From: Paractinoplanes bogorensis
Lineage (GTDB): Bacteria > Actinomycetota > Actinomycetes > Mycobacteriales > Micromonosporaceae
Assembly (NCBI RefSeq): GCF_018829635.1
Contig: NZ_JAHKKG010000023.1
Location: 1-64,000 of the forward strand
Direction: 5' to 3'
DNA length: 64,000 bases
Made by a program: the position numbers and the translations under genes. The stretch's first letter is position 1. Each line of letters opens with the position of its first letter. Below the pieces are notes generated by a model. It had not been told where the DNA came from, ran no database searches, and worked only from the letters and a program-made list of their open reading frames with translations. This document shows, piece after piece, positions 25,716 to 34,595 of this stretch.

Positions 25716-26627
25716 ATGCGCAAAACAGGAGCCGTTGTCGTCTCCGCTGTCCTCGCGGCCACCCTGGCCGCTTCGCCCGCCGCGGCCGGTGACCACGGCC
25801 CACGCGACGTCCACCCGTCCCTGCGGCCGCACCTGGTCGCCTTCTACGACTTCGACCATCCGATGCCGGGCGACGCCGCGCTCGAGCAGGACCAGGGCCG
25901 CTCCAGCACCGAGATCGAACTGGTCAACGGCGGCGCGGCCATGCGGGTCGCCGACCGTGCCTATCCCGGGGGCGGGCGCGTTCTGCAGACCCGGCAGGTC
26001 AACCCGGGTGTCACCGGCAATGACGACTGGAAGGCCGGCACCTGGTCGTCCAGTGGTGTCCGTACGTTGCGCGCTTTCAATGCGGTCGAGGGCTCCACGG
26101 TCATGGGCTGGTTCAAGCGCTCGATGGACGGCCCGGCCGCCGGCTACAACGCGATCGGACTGGCGGGCGTCCTGACGGGTGATTCCGACGGTCACGGCGT
26201 ACGGGCGCTGCTGGAACTGATCGATGTGAACGGTGAACTGAAGCTGGTCGCGCTCGGCCGGCGGATCGACGGCGGGAACTCGCAGACGTTCGCGGCGAAC
26301 GAGGACTGGCGGACGCTGCTACCCAAGGACAAGTGGGTGCATCTGGCCGCCACGTTCAACTTCACGAACGGCACGATGGCGCTCTACCGCAACGGTCAGG
26401 CCGTGCCGGGGTTCTACACCCGCGACGACGATCCCTGGCTGGTCGCCGGTCCCGGTCCGCACGTCACCACGGCGACCGACCCGCGCGGCATCAAGATCGG
26501 CGGGAGCTTCCCGCAGAACACGCTCGAACGTAATCCGTGCGACTGCCGGATGGACGCCCTGATGTTCCTCGATCGATCGCTGACGCCGCGTGACGTCGCG
26601 AACCAGTACCGCACGATGACCCGCTGA
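25716..26627 (+). CDS. Secreted LamG/concanavalin-like protein
   Basis: The 303-residue protein has a Sec signal peptide (MRKTGAVVVSAVLAATLAASPAAAG, cut about residue 24). The mature part has the beta-sandwich pattern of LamG/laminin-G-like domains: LVAFYDFDHPMPGD at the start, RTLRAFNAVEGSTVMGWFKRSM, KDKWVHLAATFNFTNGTMALYRNGQAVPGFY, and MDALMFLDRSLTPRDVANQYRTM at the end. Such domains bind glycans or act as accessory modules. The start is ATG at 25716 with GAGAGG upstream. It is followed after 21 bp by the secreted dehydrogenase-like protein, whose own C-terminus is also a LamG-like module. Confidence 0.8.
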   Translation: MRKTGAVVVSAVLAATLAASPAAAGDHGPRDVHPSLRPHLVAFYDFDHPMPGDAALEQDQGRSSTEIELVNGGAAMRVADRAYPGGGRVLQTRQVNPGVTGNDDWKAGTWSSSGVRTLRAFNAVEGSTVMGWFKRSMDGPAAGYNAIGLAGVLTGDSDGHGVRALLELIDVNGELKLVALGRRIDGGNSQTFAANEDWRTLLPKDKWVHLAATFNFTNGTMALYRNGQAVPGFYTRDDDPWLVAGPGPHVTTATDPRGIKIGGSFPQNTLERNPCDCRMDALMFLDRSLTPRDVANQYRTMTR

Positions 26628-26648
26628 CCGTCCTGCCGAGGAGTAACC

Positions 26649-28712
26649 ATGCGCAGATTGGCCATCGTCGCCGCCGGCGCGATGCTTCTGTCCACATTGG
26701 TGGGCGCGCCCGCCCGTGCGGCCGAGCCCGCCATCTACGACCCGATCCCGACCGAGCCCGTCACCTCGAAGCTCGGGCTGGTCCTGACCGAATACGCCCA
26801 GTTCCCCAAGTCCGAGACCAACCCACCGCTGGTCGACCAGCGGCTCAACCGGGTGGCCCGGATCAACACCATCATGGAACTGCCCGACGGCTCCGGCCGG
26901 CGCGCGGTGCCCGATCTCAACGGCAACCTGTACGTCGTGAAGAACGGTGTCCCGAGCGTCTACCTCGACGTCGCCGCCACCTTCGCCCCGCAGTTCTTCT
27001 CGGGCCGCGGGCTCGGGCAGGGCTTCGGCTACGTGGCGTTCCACCCGGACTTCCGGCGCAACGGCCTGTTCTACACGATTCACACCGAGCAGGCGTCGGC
27101 GACCACGGCGGTGCCCGATTATGTTCAGTCCGGCGTGATCTACCACGGCGTGATCAACGAGTGGAAGGCCACGAATCCGGCCGCCGACACGTTCGCCGGC
27201 ACGCACCGGGAGTTGCTGCGGATCGGCTTCGGCGGCCAGGTGCACGGCATTCAGGAGATCAACTTCAACCCGACCGCGCGGCGCGGCTCGCCCGACTACG
27301 GCAAGCTCTACCTAGCTGTGGGCGACGGCGGTCTCGGCGTGAACAACACCGACCCGCAGAACCTCGCCATCCCGCACGGCAAACTGCTGCGCATCGACCC
27401 GGCCGGTACGAACTCGCCCAACGGCAAGTACGGCATCCCGCGCGACAATCCGTTCGCCGATCAGACGGACAAGGCCGGCGAGATTTTCTCGTACGGATAC
27501 CGGGATCCGCACCGATTCAGCTGGGATCGGGCCACCGGCAAGCTCTACCTGGGCCACATCGGCGAGCATGCCATCGAAGCCATTTACGAGGTGAAAGCCG
27601 GCGACAACATGGGTTGGAGCGAGCGCGAGGGAGCGTTCGTCTTCGACAACACCTCGGCCAACCCGTGCGACCGGCTGTTCCCGCTGCCCGCCGGCGACAG
27701 CGGCTACACGTATCCGGTGGCCGCCTATGACCACAACCCGGCGGCGAACTGGAACTGCACGTCCGACGTCGGCGTGGCCGTCGCGGGTGGATTCGTCTAT
27801 CGCGGCAAGGACGTTCCGGCGCTGCGCGGCAAATACGTCTTCGGCGACCTGGTCGACGGCCGCATCCTCTACACCGAGGCGTCCGAGATGCGCCGCGGCC
27901 GGGCCCCCGCCACGATTCACCGGCTCAACCTGTTCAATTCCGCCGGTACGCCCGTACGGATGCAGGATTTGTCCGCGCCGGGCGCGCCGGGCGATCCGAA
28001 CCGCGTCGACCTGCGCTTCGGCACCGACGCCCAGGGCGAGCTCTACATTCTGGCCAAGGCCAATGGCAAGATCTGGAAGGTGACCGGAACCCGAGTCTTT
28101 GCCGCGGCCTCGGCCGGGCCTTCCCGGATCGCTCCGGCGCCCCGCGCTTCGAACTGGGCGCCCGTCACGCCGTCGAAGTGGCAGTTCACGAACGGGCAGG
28201 TCATCCTGGCCGAAGCCGGCAGCGAACGGCCCGGTCCGCGCCGGCCCTTCGAATACGCCGTGCTGAGCGCCGGGCCGGTGTGGGGCGCGGTCGACATCCG
28301 GGCCCAGGTGCGCCTCGACGAACCGGTCACGCTCACCAACCGCGACGTCATCATCGTCTTCGGCTATCAATCGGACACGCAGTTCTACTATGCGCATTTC
28401 TCGACGGACAACACGATCCTGCCGCACAACGGCATCTTCAAAGTCAACAATGCCGACCGGGAGCGGATCGACTATCAGTGGAACGGTCGCTCGCGCGGCG
28501 CGAACCCGGCCATCGTCGACGAGCGGTTTCATTCCGTACGGGTAAAGCATCTTCCCGCCACTGGTGAAATCGCGGTCTATGTGGACGGGCGGTCGGATCC
28601 GCTGATGACGGCGCGCGACACGACGTTCACGTCCGGGCGGGTCGGGTTCGGCTCGTTCGACAATCGGGGCCGGCTGCGCGACCTGACCGTCACGGGGACG
28701 CCCGCTTCATGA
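26649..28712 (+). CDS. Secreted glucose/sorbosone dehydrogenase-like beta-propeller with C-terminal glycan-binding-like domain
   Basis: The 687-residue exported protein has a signal peptide (residues 1-24, ending ARAAE). Residues about 70-475 form a GSDH-type beta-propeller: LPDGSGRRAVPDLNGNLYVV, GQGFGYVAFHPDFRRNGLFYTIHTE, GKLYLAVGDGGLGVNN, GKLLRIDP, EIFSYGYRDPHRFSWD, GELYILAKANGKIWKV. Enzymes of this fold use PQQ or are cofactor-free aldose/sorbosone dehydrogenases or lactonases. Residues about 500-685 form a beta-sandwich (FGYQSDTQFYYAHFSTDN, SVRVKHLPATGEIAVYVDG) like 3-keto-disaccharide-hydrolase or LamG modules. It likely oxidises or binds a sugar outside the cell, whose product the Liv-type importer may take up. 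The ribosome-binding site is GAGGAGTAACC. Confidence 0.85.
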   Translation: MRRLAIVAAGAMLLSTLVGAPARAAEPAIYDPIPTEPVTSKLGLVLTEYAQFPKSETNPPLVDQRLNRVARINTIMELPDGSGRRAVPDLNGNLYVVKNGVPSVYLDVAATFAPQFFSGRGLGQGFGYVAFHPDFRRNGLFYTIHTEQASATTAVPDYVQSGVIYHGVINEWKATNPAADTFAGTHRELLRIGFGGQVHGIQEINFNPTARRGSPDYGKLYLAVGDGGLGVNNTDPQNLAIPHGKLLRIDPAGTNSPNGKYGIPRDNPFADQTDKAGEIFSYGYRDPHRFSWDRATGKLYLGHIGEHAIEAIYEVKAGDNMGWSEREGAFVFDNTSANPCDRLFPLPAGDSGYTYPVAAYDHNPAANWNCTSDVGVAVAGGFVYRGKDVPALRGKYVFGDLVDGRILYTEASEMRRGRAPATIHRLNLFNSAGTPVRMQDLSAPGAPGDPNRVDLRFGTDAQGELYILAKANGKIWKVTGTRVFAAASAGPSRIAPAPRASNWAPVTPSKWQFTNGQVILAEAGSERPGPRRPFEYAVLSAGPVWGAVDIRAQVRLDEPVTLTNRDVIIVFGYQSDTQFYYAHFSTDNTILPHNGIFKVNNADRERIDYQWNGRSRGANPAIVDERFHSVRVKHLPATGEIAVYVDGRSDPLMTARDTTFTSGRVGFGSFDNRGRLRDLTVTGTPAS

Positions 28713-28886
28713 CGGAAACCCGTGTCTCCTGCTCGTCGCTACTGCGGTGTCGATGATGCCTCTGAAGCGACGAAGCTTCCTTCGGCGGTCGTGCTGATGG
28801 GCGTGAAGGAGGTCCCGGCCCGCTTCCTCTCGTGTCGGCGGCTGCTTGTGCGATCTGTTTCGCCAGGCTGCTGGTCGCGCTGACGA

Positions 28887-28919
28887 CGGGCCGGTCACCC
28901 TTGGTGGGGTTCCGGCCCG
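28887..28919 (-). terminator. Putative terminator hairpin downstream of the Pro/Glu-rich gene
   Basis: CGGGCCGG (28887-28894) pairs with CCGGCCCG (28912-28919), with an inner CACC/GGTG pair. It lies 23 bp beyond the stop of the minus-strand secreted protein. No U-run follows, as is common in actinomycetes. The rest of 28713-28941 holds no gene I can support. Confidence 0.5.
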
Positions 28920-28941
28920 TTCGCGTACGGCTGTGTGGTGG

Positions 28942-29814
28942 TCAGGGATTGACCCCTTCCTCCGGGGAGCCGGCCGAACCGTTCAGGGTGCTGTCGGTGC
29001 CGGTCGTGTCGATGCCGTTGGTCTCGTCGGCCAGGGACGGCTCGGTGGCGGCGGGCTCAGCTGTGGGCTCGGTGGCAGCGGGCTCTGTGGCCGGCTCGGC
29101 GGCGGGCTCAGTGGTGGCGGGCTCGGCGGTCGGCTCTACAGCGGGCTCGCTGGTCGGCTCGGCGGCGGGCTCAGCCGCGGGCTCGCTGGTCGGCTCGGCG
29201 GCGGGCTCAGCCGCGGGCTCGCTGGTCGGCTCGGCGGCGGGCTCATCCGCGGGCTCGCTGGTCGGCTCGGCGGCGGGCTCAGCCGCGGGCTCGCCGGTAG
29301 TGGGCTCGCTGGCTGTGGGCTCGGCGGCCGGCTCACTCGGCGGCGGAATCGTGGGCTCCGGGCTGGCGGTCGGGGTCGGCTCCGGGTTGGCGGTGACGGT
29401 CGGCTCCGGGCCGGGGTTGCCCGCCGGGCGTGGGGCGGGCTCGGGTTCCGTGCTCGGCGGCGGGCCGGCCGGGCCGGGTTCGCCCACCGGGCCGGGCTCG
29501 CCGACCGGGCCTCCGGGCGGGGGCGGCGGTCCGGCCGGGCCTCCCTGGGGGCCACCCTGCGGCTCGCCAGGCCATCCGGCCGGCGCCGCGGGCCAGGCCG
29601 GCATCTTCGAGATGTCGCCCATGATGATCACGATGATGTTCGGGTGTCCGGGCGGGCCGGGCAGGACCGCCGGACCGCCGTAGGGGCCGGCCGGGGCGGG
29701 TCCGCCCATCGGTCCGGGCGGCGGCGGCTCGGCGGCGAACGCGGTCGTCGTGGGGCCCATCGCGAGGACGGCGCCGGCCAGCAGGCAGGCGCCGGCGAAC
29801 AGTTTCTTACGCAT
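28942..29814 (-). CDS. Secreted Pro/Glu-rich repeat protein of unknown function
   Basis: The 290-residue protein has a Sec signal peptide (MRKKLFAGACLLAGAVLAM...FA, cut near residue 27). The mature part is low-complexity: Gly/Pro-rich to about residue 115, broken by one ordered-looking segment (NIIVIIMGDISKMPAW, about residues 59-74), then Pro/Glu/Thr/Ala repeats of 12 residues (EPAAEPTSEPAA). No sorting signal, catalytic motif or membrane anchor is visible at the C-terminus. It may be an extended wall-spanning or surface protein. No recognised family; it is unlinked to its neighbours, with the divergent AI-2E transporter 349 bp away. Confidence 0.6.
   Translation of the reverse strand: MRKKLFAGACLLAGAVLAMGPTTTAFAAEPPPPGPMGGPAPAGPYGGPAVLPGPPGHPNIIVIIMGDISKMPAWPAAPAGWPGEPQGGPQGGPAGPPPPPGGPVGEPGPVGEPGPAGPPPSTEPEPAPRPAGNPGPEPTVTANPEPTPTASPEPTIPPPSEPAAEPTASEPTTGEPAAEPAAEPTSEPADEPAAEPTSEPAAEPAAEPTSEPAAEPAAEPTSEPAVEPTAEPATTEPAAEPATEPAATEPTAEPAATEPSLADETNGIDTTGTDSTLNGSAGSPEEGVNP
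29142..29300. repeat. 36-bp coding repeat in the Pro/Glu-rich protein
   Basis: The marker CTGGTCGGCTCGGCGGCGGG recurs at 29150, 29186, 29222 and 29258, a 36-bp period encoding 12 residues. Units are near identical, with one Ala-to-Asp change, implying recent expansion. Confidence 0.88.
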
Positions 29815-30163
29815 CGGATTTTCCTCCCGGAACTACGTCAGGTCCCGCACAGCGAAGCACGGCCGACGGCCCGTCACAGGCAATTCCGGCGAGAACGAAA
29901 ACGAGGTTCCGGAGACCGGAAAGCACCCCGGTTAACAAGGGTCACCGGGGGGAATACAGGTAACACGGTGCGGTTTACTCCGGCGCCGTAAAAGGGAATG
30001 GAATGCCCGATCGTGACCGGCCGAATGCCGACGCGCTGTTTCGGTGAACAACGCCCGGTGTTTCCCGTTTCGCCCTCGGGGTATCGCTGCCGGACGGTAC
30101 AGATGCACCGGCCGGTTCGGTGGTGGTGCGCGGCCGTTCCGCGCTGCGGGGAAGAAGGTCGAC
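29815..30163. other. Divergent intergenic region with a hairpin
   Basis: This 349-bp gap separates the minus-strand secreted protein from the plus-strand AI-2E transporter. It is somewhat less GC-rich than its surroundings. CCCCGGT at 29926-29932 and ACCGGGG at 29944-29950 can pair. Promoters for both genes must lie here but I cannot point to convincing boxes; a short open frame from 30044 in the transporter's frame lacks family similarity. Confidence 0.4.
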
Positions 30164-31471
30164 ATGGCCTGGGTGGACGAGGTACGCGCGCGGGCGCAGG
30201 CCCGGCTCGAGCAGGCGCGGCAGGGGACCGGGGCGCCGCCGTTCCGGGAAGATCCGGCGACCCCGGTGGTGATGGTCGACGCCTCGCCGCGCGACGAGGA
30301 CGGCATTCCCCGGCCGGTGCGGATCGCCGGTGCGTGGGCCTGGCGCATCGTGCTGTTCTTCGCCGTCGGCTGGCTGCTGCTGCAGGTCGTCTCCCAGCTC
30401 AGCGTGGTAGTGATCCCGGTGCTGGTGGCGGTACTGCTGGCGGCCATGTTCCAGCCGGTCGCGGCCTGGCTGCGCAACCGGGGGATGGGCCGGTCGCCGG
30501 CTGCCGCGCTGGTGCTGGTGACCGCGCTGATCGTGGTGTTCGGCGGTCTCGGCCTGATCATCAACACGTTCGTCTCGCAGATCGACACGCTGGGTTCCCA
30601 GGTCGGCGACGGTGTGCGCCAGGTGCAGGAGTGGCTCGCCCAGGGCCCGCTGCACGTCACCCAGCAGCAGATCGACGACGCGATCACCCAGGTGCAGAAC
30701 TCGATCACCTCGAACCGGGGCGCGCTCACCTCGGGTGCGCTGACCACCGCGACGACTGTGGGCGAGATCGGCACCGGCTTCTTCCTGACGCTCTTCACGT
30801 TGTTCTTCTTCCTGCGCGACGGCGACCAGATCTGGCGGTTCCTGTGCCGGTTGCTGCCCGGCGCGGCCCGCACGCCGACCGCCCGCGCCGGTCACTACGC
30901 CTGGCACACGCTCGTCTCGTACGTCCACGCCACGGTCCTGGTCGCCTTCGTGGACGCGATCGGCATCGGCATCGGGCTGTTCGTGTTGCGCGTTCCGCTC
31001 GCCCTGCCGCTGGCCGCGCTGGTCTTCCTGGGCGCGTTCATCCCGGTGATCGGTGCGACGGTCAGCGGCGCCGTGGCCGTGCTCGTCGCGATCGTGACGG
31101 TGGGCCCGGTGAAGGCGTTGATCCTGCTCGGTGTCGTCATCGCCGTGCAGCAGCTCGAGGGGCACGTGTTGCAGCCGCTCATCATGGGCCGGGCGGTCGC
31201 ACTTCACCCGCTGGCCGTGATCCTGTCGATCGCCGCCGGCGTGGTCCTGGCCGGCATCGTGGGCGGCCTGATCGCCGTGCCGCTGCTGGCGGTCCTCAAC
31301 ACGGCCGTGCGCTACCTGGTCGCGCATCCGAGCGGCGATCCGACACCCGACCGCGAGCCGCCGGGCACAAAACCGGTCGACGACGACGAGCCCGAGGTGC
31401 CGAACGACGTCCCGCCGGCCCGCTCCTCGCTCGGCGACGACCAGGCCGACCCCGGTCCCGCCCCCGCGTAA
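30164..31471 (+). CDS. AI-2E family transporter (TqsA/PerM-like)
   Basis: The 435-residue membrane protein of the AI-2 exporter/PerM superfamily has about eight helices. RIVLFFAVGWLLLQVVSQLSVVVIPVLVAVLLAAMFQPVAAWLRNRG begins the domain near residue 60; the central soluble segment and FFLRDGDQIWRFLCRLLPG and LPLAALVFLGAFIPVIGATVSGAVAVLVA follow; EGHVLQPLIMGRAVALHPLAVILSI is the family's C-terminal hallmark. Members export signalling molecules or exchange ions; the cargo here is unknown. The start is ATG at 30164, with GGGGAAGAAGG upstream. The acidic C-terminal tail runs into a 40-bp repeat that crosses the stop codon. Confidence 0.88.
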   Translation: MAWVDEVRARAQARLEQARQGTGAPPFREDPATPVVMVDASPRDEDGIPRPVRIAGAWAWRIVLFFAVGWLLLQVVSQLSVVVIPVLVAVLLAAMFQPVAAWLRNRGMGRSPAAALVLVTALIVVFGGLGLIINTFVSQIDTLGSQVGDGVRQVQEWLAQGPLHVTQQQIDDAITQVQNSITSNRGALTSGALTTATTVGEIGTGFFLTLFTLFFFLRDGDQIWRFLCRLLPGAARTPTARAGHYAWHTLVSYVHATVLVAFVDAIGIGIGLFVLRVPLALPLAALVFLGAFIPVIGATVSGAVAVLVAIVTVGPVKALILLGVVIAVQQLEGHVLQPLIMGRAVALHPLAVILSIAAGVVLAGIVGGLIAVPLLAVLNTAVRYLVAHPSGDPTPDREPPGTKPVDDDEPEVPNDVPPARSSLGDDQADPGPAPA

Positions 31472-31565
31472 CGGCCGAGCCGCGGCCGACCCTGGTCCCG
31501 CCCCCGCGTAACGGTCGAGCCGCGGCCGACCCTGGACCGGCGCCCGCGTCACGGGCCACTATGGC
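31448..31565. repeat. 40-bp tandem duplication across the transporter's stop codon
   Basis: Three units begin at 31448, 31488 and 31528. The first contains the transporter's last codons and TAA; the second contains an intact copy of both; the third is degenerate. The array fills nearly all of the 97-bp gap before the SARP gene. Confidence 0.88.
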
Positions 31566-31568
31566 GGA

Positions 31569-34397
31569 ATGCTGGAACTGCGGCTTCTCGGCGGCTTCGA
31601 GTTGCTCGCCGCGGGGACGCCGGTAACGCTCACGTCCGTACGCGCTCAGGCCGTGCTCGCATTCCTGGCGTTGCGCGGCGGGAACGCGTACGGGAGAAAG
31701 CAGTTGGCCTTTGCCCTCTGGCCCGACTCGGCCGAACACCAAGCGCGCACCAATCTGCGGCATGTATTGCACACTTTGCGCGCGGCCGTGCCCGGGATCG
31801 ATGCGCATTTGCGCACCGACGCGCAGTCTGTGGCGCTCACGGACGTCCAAGTGGACATCGCCGGTCTGAGCGGAACGACCGTCGCGCAGTTGACCGCCGC
31901 GGCCGACAGCTATCGCGGTGATTTGCTGGAGGGCTGGTACGACGACTGGGTTCTGGCCGAGCGCGAACACTTTCGGCGCACGATATTGGACGTTCTTGTG
32001 CGTTTGGTGCCGATGCTCGAGCGGGACGGCGATCCGGCCGCCGCGATCCGTTACGCCGAACGGCATCGCGCGCTCGACCGTCTCGCCGAGGAGCCGTACC
32101 AGGCGCTGATCCACCTCTATGACCGGCTCGGCGATCGCGCGCGGGCCGTCCGGACCTATCACGAATGCGCGGCCACGCTGCGCGACGAGCTGGGCGTGTC
32201 CCCTTCGGAGAAGACCCTTTCCGCGTACGCCGCCCTGCTCCCCGCCGCGCCCGAAGTGCCGCGGGAGAGCGTGTTCGTCGGCCGGCGGGACGAGCGCCGC
32301 ACCCTGATCGACCTGTGGAAACGCGACCCGGCCCACCTCGTGGTGATCGGCGGCGAACCGGGGATCGGCAAGTCCCGTCTGGCCGCCGAGTTCCGGCACT
32401 GGGCCGCCGGGCAGGGCGCGGTCACGGCGTCGGCGCGGTCCTATCCGGCCGAGGGTGAGCTCGCGTACGGGCCGATCGTCGCCTGGATGCGCGAACTTGG
32501 CGTCGGCCGGCCCGATCCCGCCGCCTCGGACGACCGCCTGCGGCTCTTCGAGGCGATGGTGCACGCGTTGCGTCCCGGGCCCGGCGGTTCGTTGCTCGTG
32601 GCCGACGATCTGCACGCGGCCGACCCGGCGACGTGCCAGTTCCTTCATTTTCTCGTACGCGAATCGCCCGGCCCGCTCCTCGTCGTGGCCACGGCCCGGC
32701 TGGCCGAGATGGATCCCGGGCACCCGGCGCACGTCCTGCTCGACGGTTTACGGCTGCTGGGCCGGTGCACCACCGTGCCGCTGGCCCGGCTCGATCGGGC
32801 CGCGACGGCTGCGCTCGCCGAGCGTCTCGGGCACCGGCTGGTCGCCGCCGACGTCGAGCGGCTCTTCGCCGAGACGGAGGGGAACCCGCTGTTCGTCGTG
32901 GAGTCGCTCCGGGCCGGTTCGCTGGCGACTCCACGGGTGCAGGCCGTGCTCGAGGCCCGGTTGCGGCAGCTGTCCCCGGAAGCGCTCGAGCTGGCCGGCA
33001 TCGCGGCCACGGCCGGTTCGTCCATCCCCGTCGGCGTGTTCCCGGGCGACGCCGCGGCTGGGTTGGACGAGTTGTGGCGGCGGCAGATCCTGGTCACGGG
33101 CGCCGGCGACACGTACGACTTCAGCCACGACAAACTGCGCGAGACGGCGTACGGCATGCTCCCACCCGCCCGGCGGCGCCAAAATCACGGGATGATCGCC
33201 CGGGCCCTGTCCGCAGCGGCCGGCATCCCGCCCGCGCTGGGCGTTAGCTCGTCCGCGACTCTGTCCGCTACGGACACCATCTCGTCCGTTTCGGGCGGCA
33301 TCTTGTCCGCGAGATTGTCCGTGGCGGACGAGAACGCAGGTCGGATCGCGGTGCATCTGGTCGAGTCCGGGGCGCGCGCCGAGGCTGTCGGCTGGTTCGT
33401 GCGTGCGGCGCGCGTCGCGCAACGGGTCTATGCCGACGCCGAGGCCGCTGCACTCCTGCTTCGTGCGGCCGAGCTCGTCCGCGGCCAGGACCGTGAACTC
33501 GATGTGCTGACCTCGATCCCGGGGCCGCTCAGCTCGGCCGAGGGCTATGCCTCGCCGCGCCTTCGCGAGGTGCTCGACCGCGCACTCGCGTTGGCCGGTC
33601 CCGAACCGGCCGCGCCGCTGCTGCGGGCCCAGGCGATGGCTGTGCTGTCCCGCGGCGAGTTCCACGACGCCCTGCGCTTCGGTGCGGCCCTGCGAGAACG
33701 GGGTGAGCAGGTCGAGGGCCATTTCGTGCAGGGCGTCGGGGCCGCCTGGCGAGCCGACCACGAGACGGCACGTGAGCACCTGGCCGCCGCGATCGCTCAC
33801 TATCGTCCGGAAGACCGTGGCCAGCACCTGCTCGTGTTCGGGCAGGACCCGCTGGCGCTGTGCCATGTGCGCCTGGCCCACGTGCACATCCGGCTGGGCC
33901 GCGCCGAGGCGATGCGGCCGAGCCACGGTGACGGATCGGCGCGCGACAGCGGCCGTTCGCTGGACCGCGACGATGAGGCGCGGCGGCTGCGTGACCGCGG
34001 TGTCGGGCTGGCCCGTAGCGGCGGGCATCCGTTCACCCTGGGCGGCACGCTGTTGTTCGCCGCCGTGTGCGACCTCGACCTCGGTGACTGGGACGCGTTG
34101 CGGGACCGCGCCGCCGAGCTGAACGGGCTTCGCGACAAGGCTGCTCCCATCCGGCTCTTCAGCGAGGCGCTGAACGGGCTGCTGGACGGGAACGCCCTGG
34201 CCCGCATCGACACCACCCTGGACGACCCTGGCCGGTTCACCGCGCCCGGCGTGCCGGCCATGCTGCTGCGCCTCCGGCTGGAAGCGGCGCGATCACAAGG
34301 CCTGGCGGACGAGGAGCGCGCGACGGCCCGGCGGCTGCTGGCCGACGGCGTACGGGTGTGGGATCCGGAGGCCCGGGCCGCGCTGTCGCTCGACTGA
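31569..34397 (+). CDS. SARP/BTAD-type regulator with ATPase and TPR-like region
   Basis: The 942-residue protein has an OmpR-like winged helix (LRLLGGFELLAAGTPVTLTSVRAQAVLAFLALRGG, residues about 3-95), then a bacterial transcriptional activator domain (about 100-235: YRGDLLEGWYDDWVLAEREHFR), then a STAND/AAA ATPase (Walker A GGEPGIGKSR near 262, Walker B LLVADDLH near 345) and a helical, TPR-like C-terminus. This is the AfsR/large-SARP layout that activates secondary-metabolite or developmental genes. There is no C-terminal LuxR helix-turn-helix. Around residues 558-592 an insertion rich in Ser/Ala (SSSATLSATDTISSVSGG...) looks repeat-derived. No biosynthetic cluster is visible nearby. Confidence 0.87.
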   Translation: MLELRLLGGFELLAAGTPVTLTSVRAQAVLAFLALRGGNAYGRKQLAFALWPDSAEHQARTNLRHVLHTLRAAVPGIDAHLRTDAQSVALTDVQVDIAGLSGTTVAQLTAAADSYRGDLLEGWYDDWVLAEREHFRRTILDVLVRLVPMLERDGDPAAAIRYAERHRALDRLAEEPYQALIHLYDRLGDRARAVRTYHECAATLRDELGVSPSEKTLSAYAALLPAAPEVPRESVFVGRRDERRTLIDLWKRDPAHLVVIGGEPGIGKSRLAAEFRHWAAGQGAVTASARSYPAEGELAYGPIVAWMRELGVGRPDPAASDDRLRLFEAMVHALRPGPGGSLLVADDLHAADPATCQFLHFLVRESPGPLLVVATARLAEMDPGHPAHVLLDGLRLLGRCTTVPLARLDRAATAALAERLGHRLVAADVERLFAETEGNPLFVVESLRAGSLATPRVQAVLEARLRQLSPEALELAGIAATAGSSIPVGVFPGDAAAGLDELWRRQILVTGAGDTYDFSHDKLRETAYGMLPPARRRQNHGMIARALSAAAGIPPALGVSSSATLSATDTISSVSGGILSARLSVADENAGRIAVHLVESGARAEAVGWFVRAARVAQRVYADAEAAALLLRAAELVRGQDRELDVLTSIPGPLSSAEGYASPRLREVLDRALALAGPEPAAPLLRAQAMAVLSRGEFHDALRFGAALRERGEQVEGHFVQGVGAAWRADHETAREHLAAAIAHYRPEDRGQHLLVFGQDPLALCHVRLAHVHIRLGRAEAMRPSHGDGSARDSGRSLDRDDEARRLRDRGVGLARSGGHPFTLGGTLLFAAVCDLDLGDWDALRDRAAELNGLRDKAAPIRLFSEALNGLLDGNALARIDTTLDDPGRFTAPGVPAMLLRLRLEAARSQGLADEERATARRLLADGVRVWDPEARAALSLD

Positions 34398-34595
34398 CGA
34401 AAGAGGTGCGGTGGGGGTACGGGGCGGCGCTCGCGATGTACTGACGGCGCGACGGTGTTCGGAAGCCTGCGTCGTGTTTGAGACGGCTGACGGCGCTCGT
34501 TGTCGATGCAGCCCGACGCCATCAAAGCGCTGCCCGCGAGCGCCGCGACGTTCGTGGAACGCTTGTGGAACGGGTGGCGGTGCACGCTGCCCGCC

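Noticed and set aside
28707..28898. Short minus-strand ORF of 63 codons
   Set aside because: No family resemblance, Arg/His-biased shadow-type composition and no ribosome-binding site.
29926..29950. Terminator between the Pro/Glu-rich gene and the AI-2E gene
   Set aside because: The hairpin lies upstream of both divergent genes, so there is no transcript for it to end; kept only as a structural note.
30044..30163. Forty-codon N-terminal extension of the AI-2E transporter
   Set aside because: Not similar to the family; ATG 30164 has a good ribosome-binding site.
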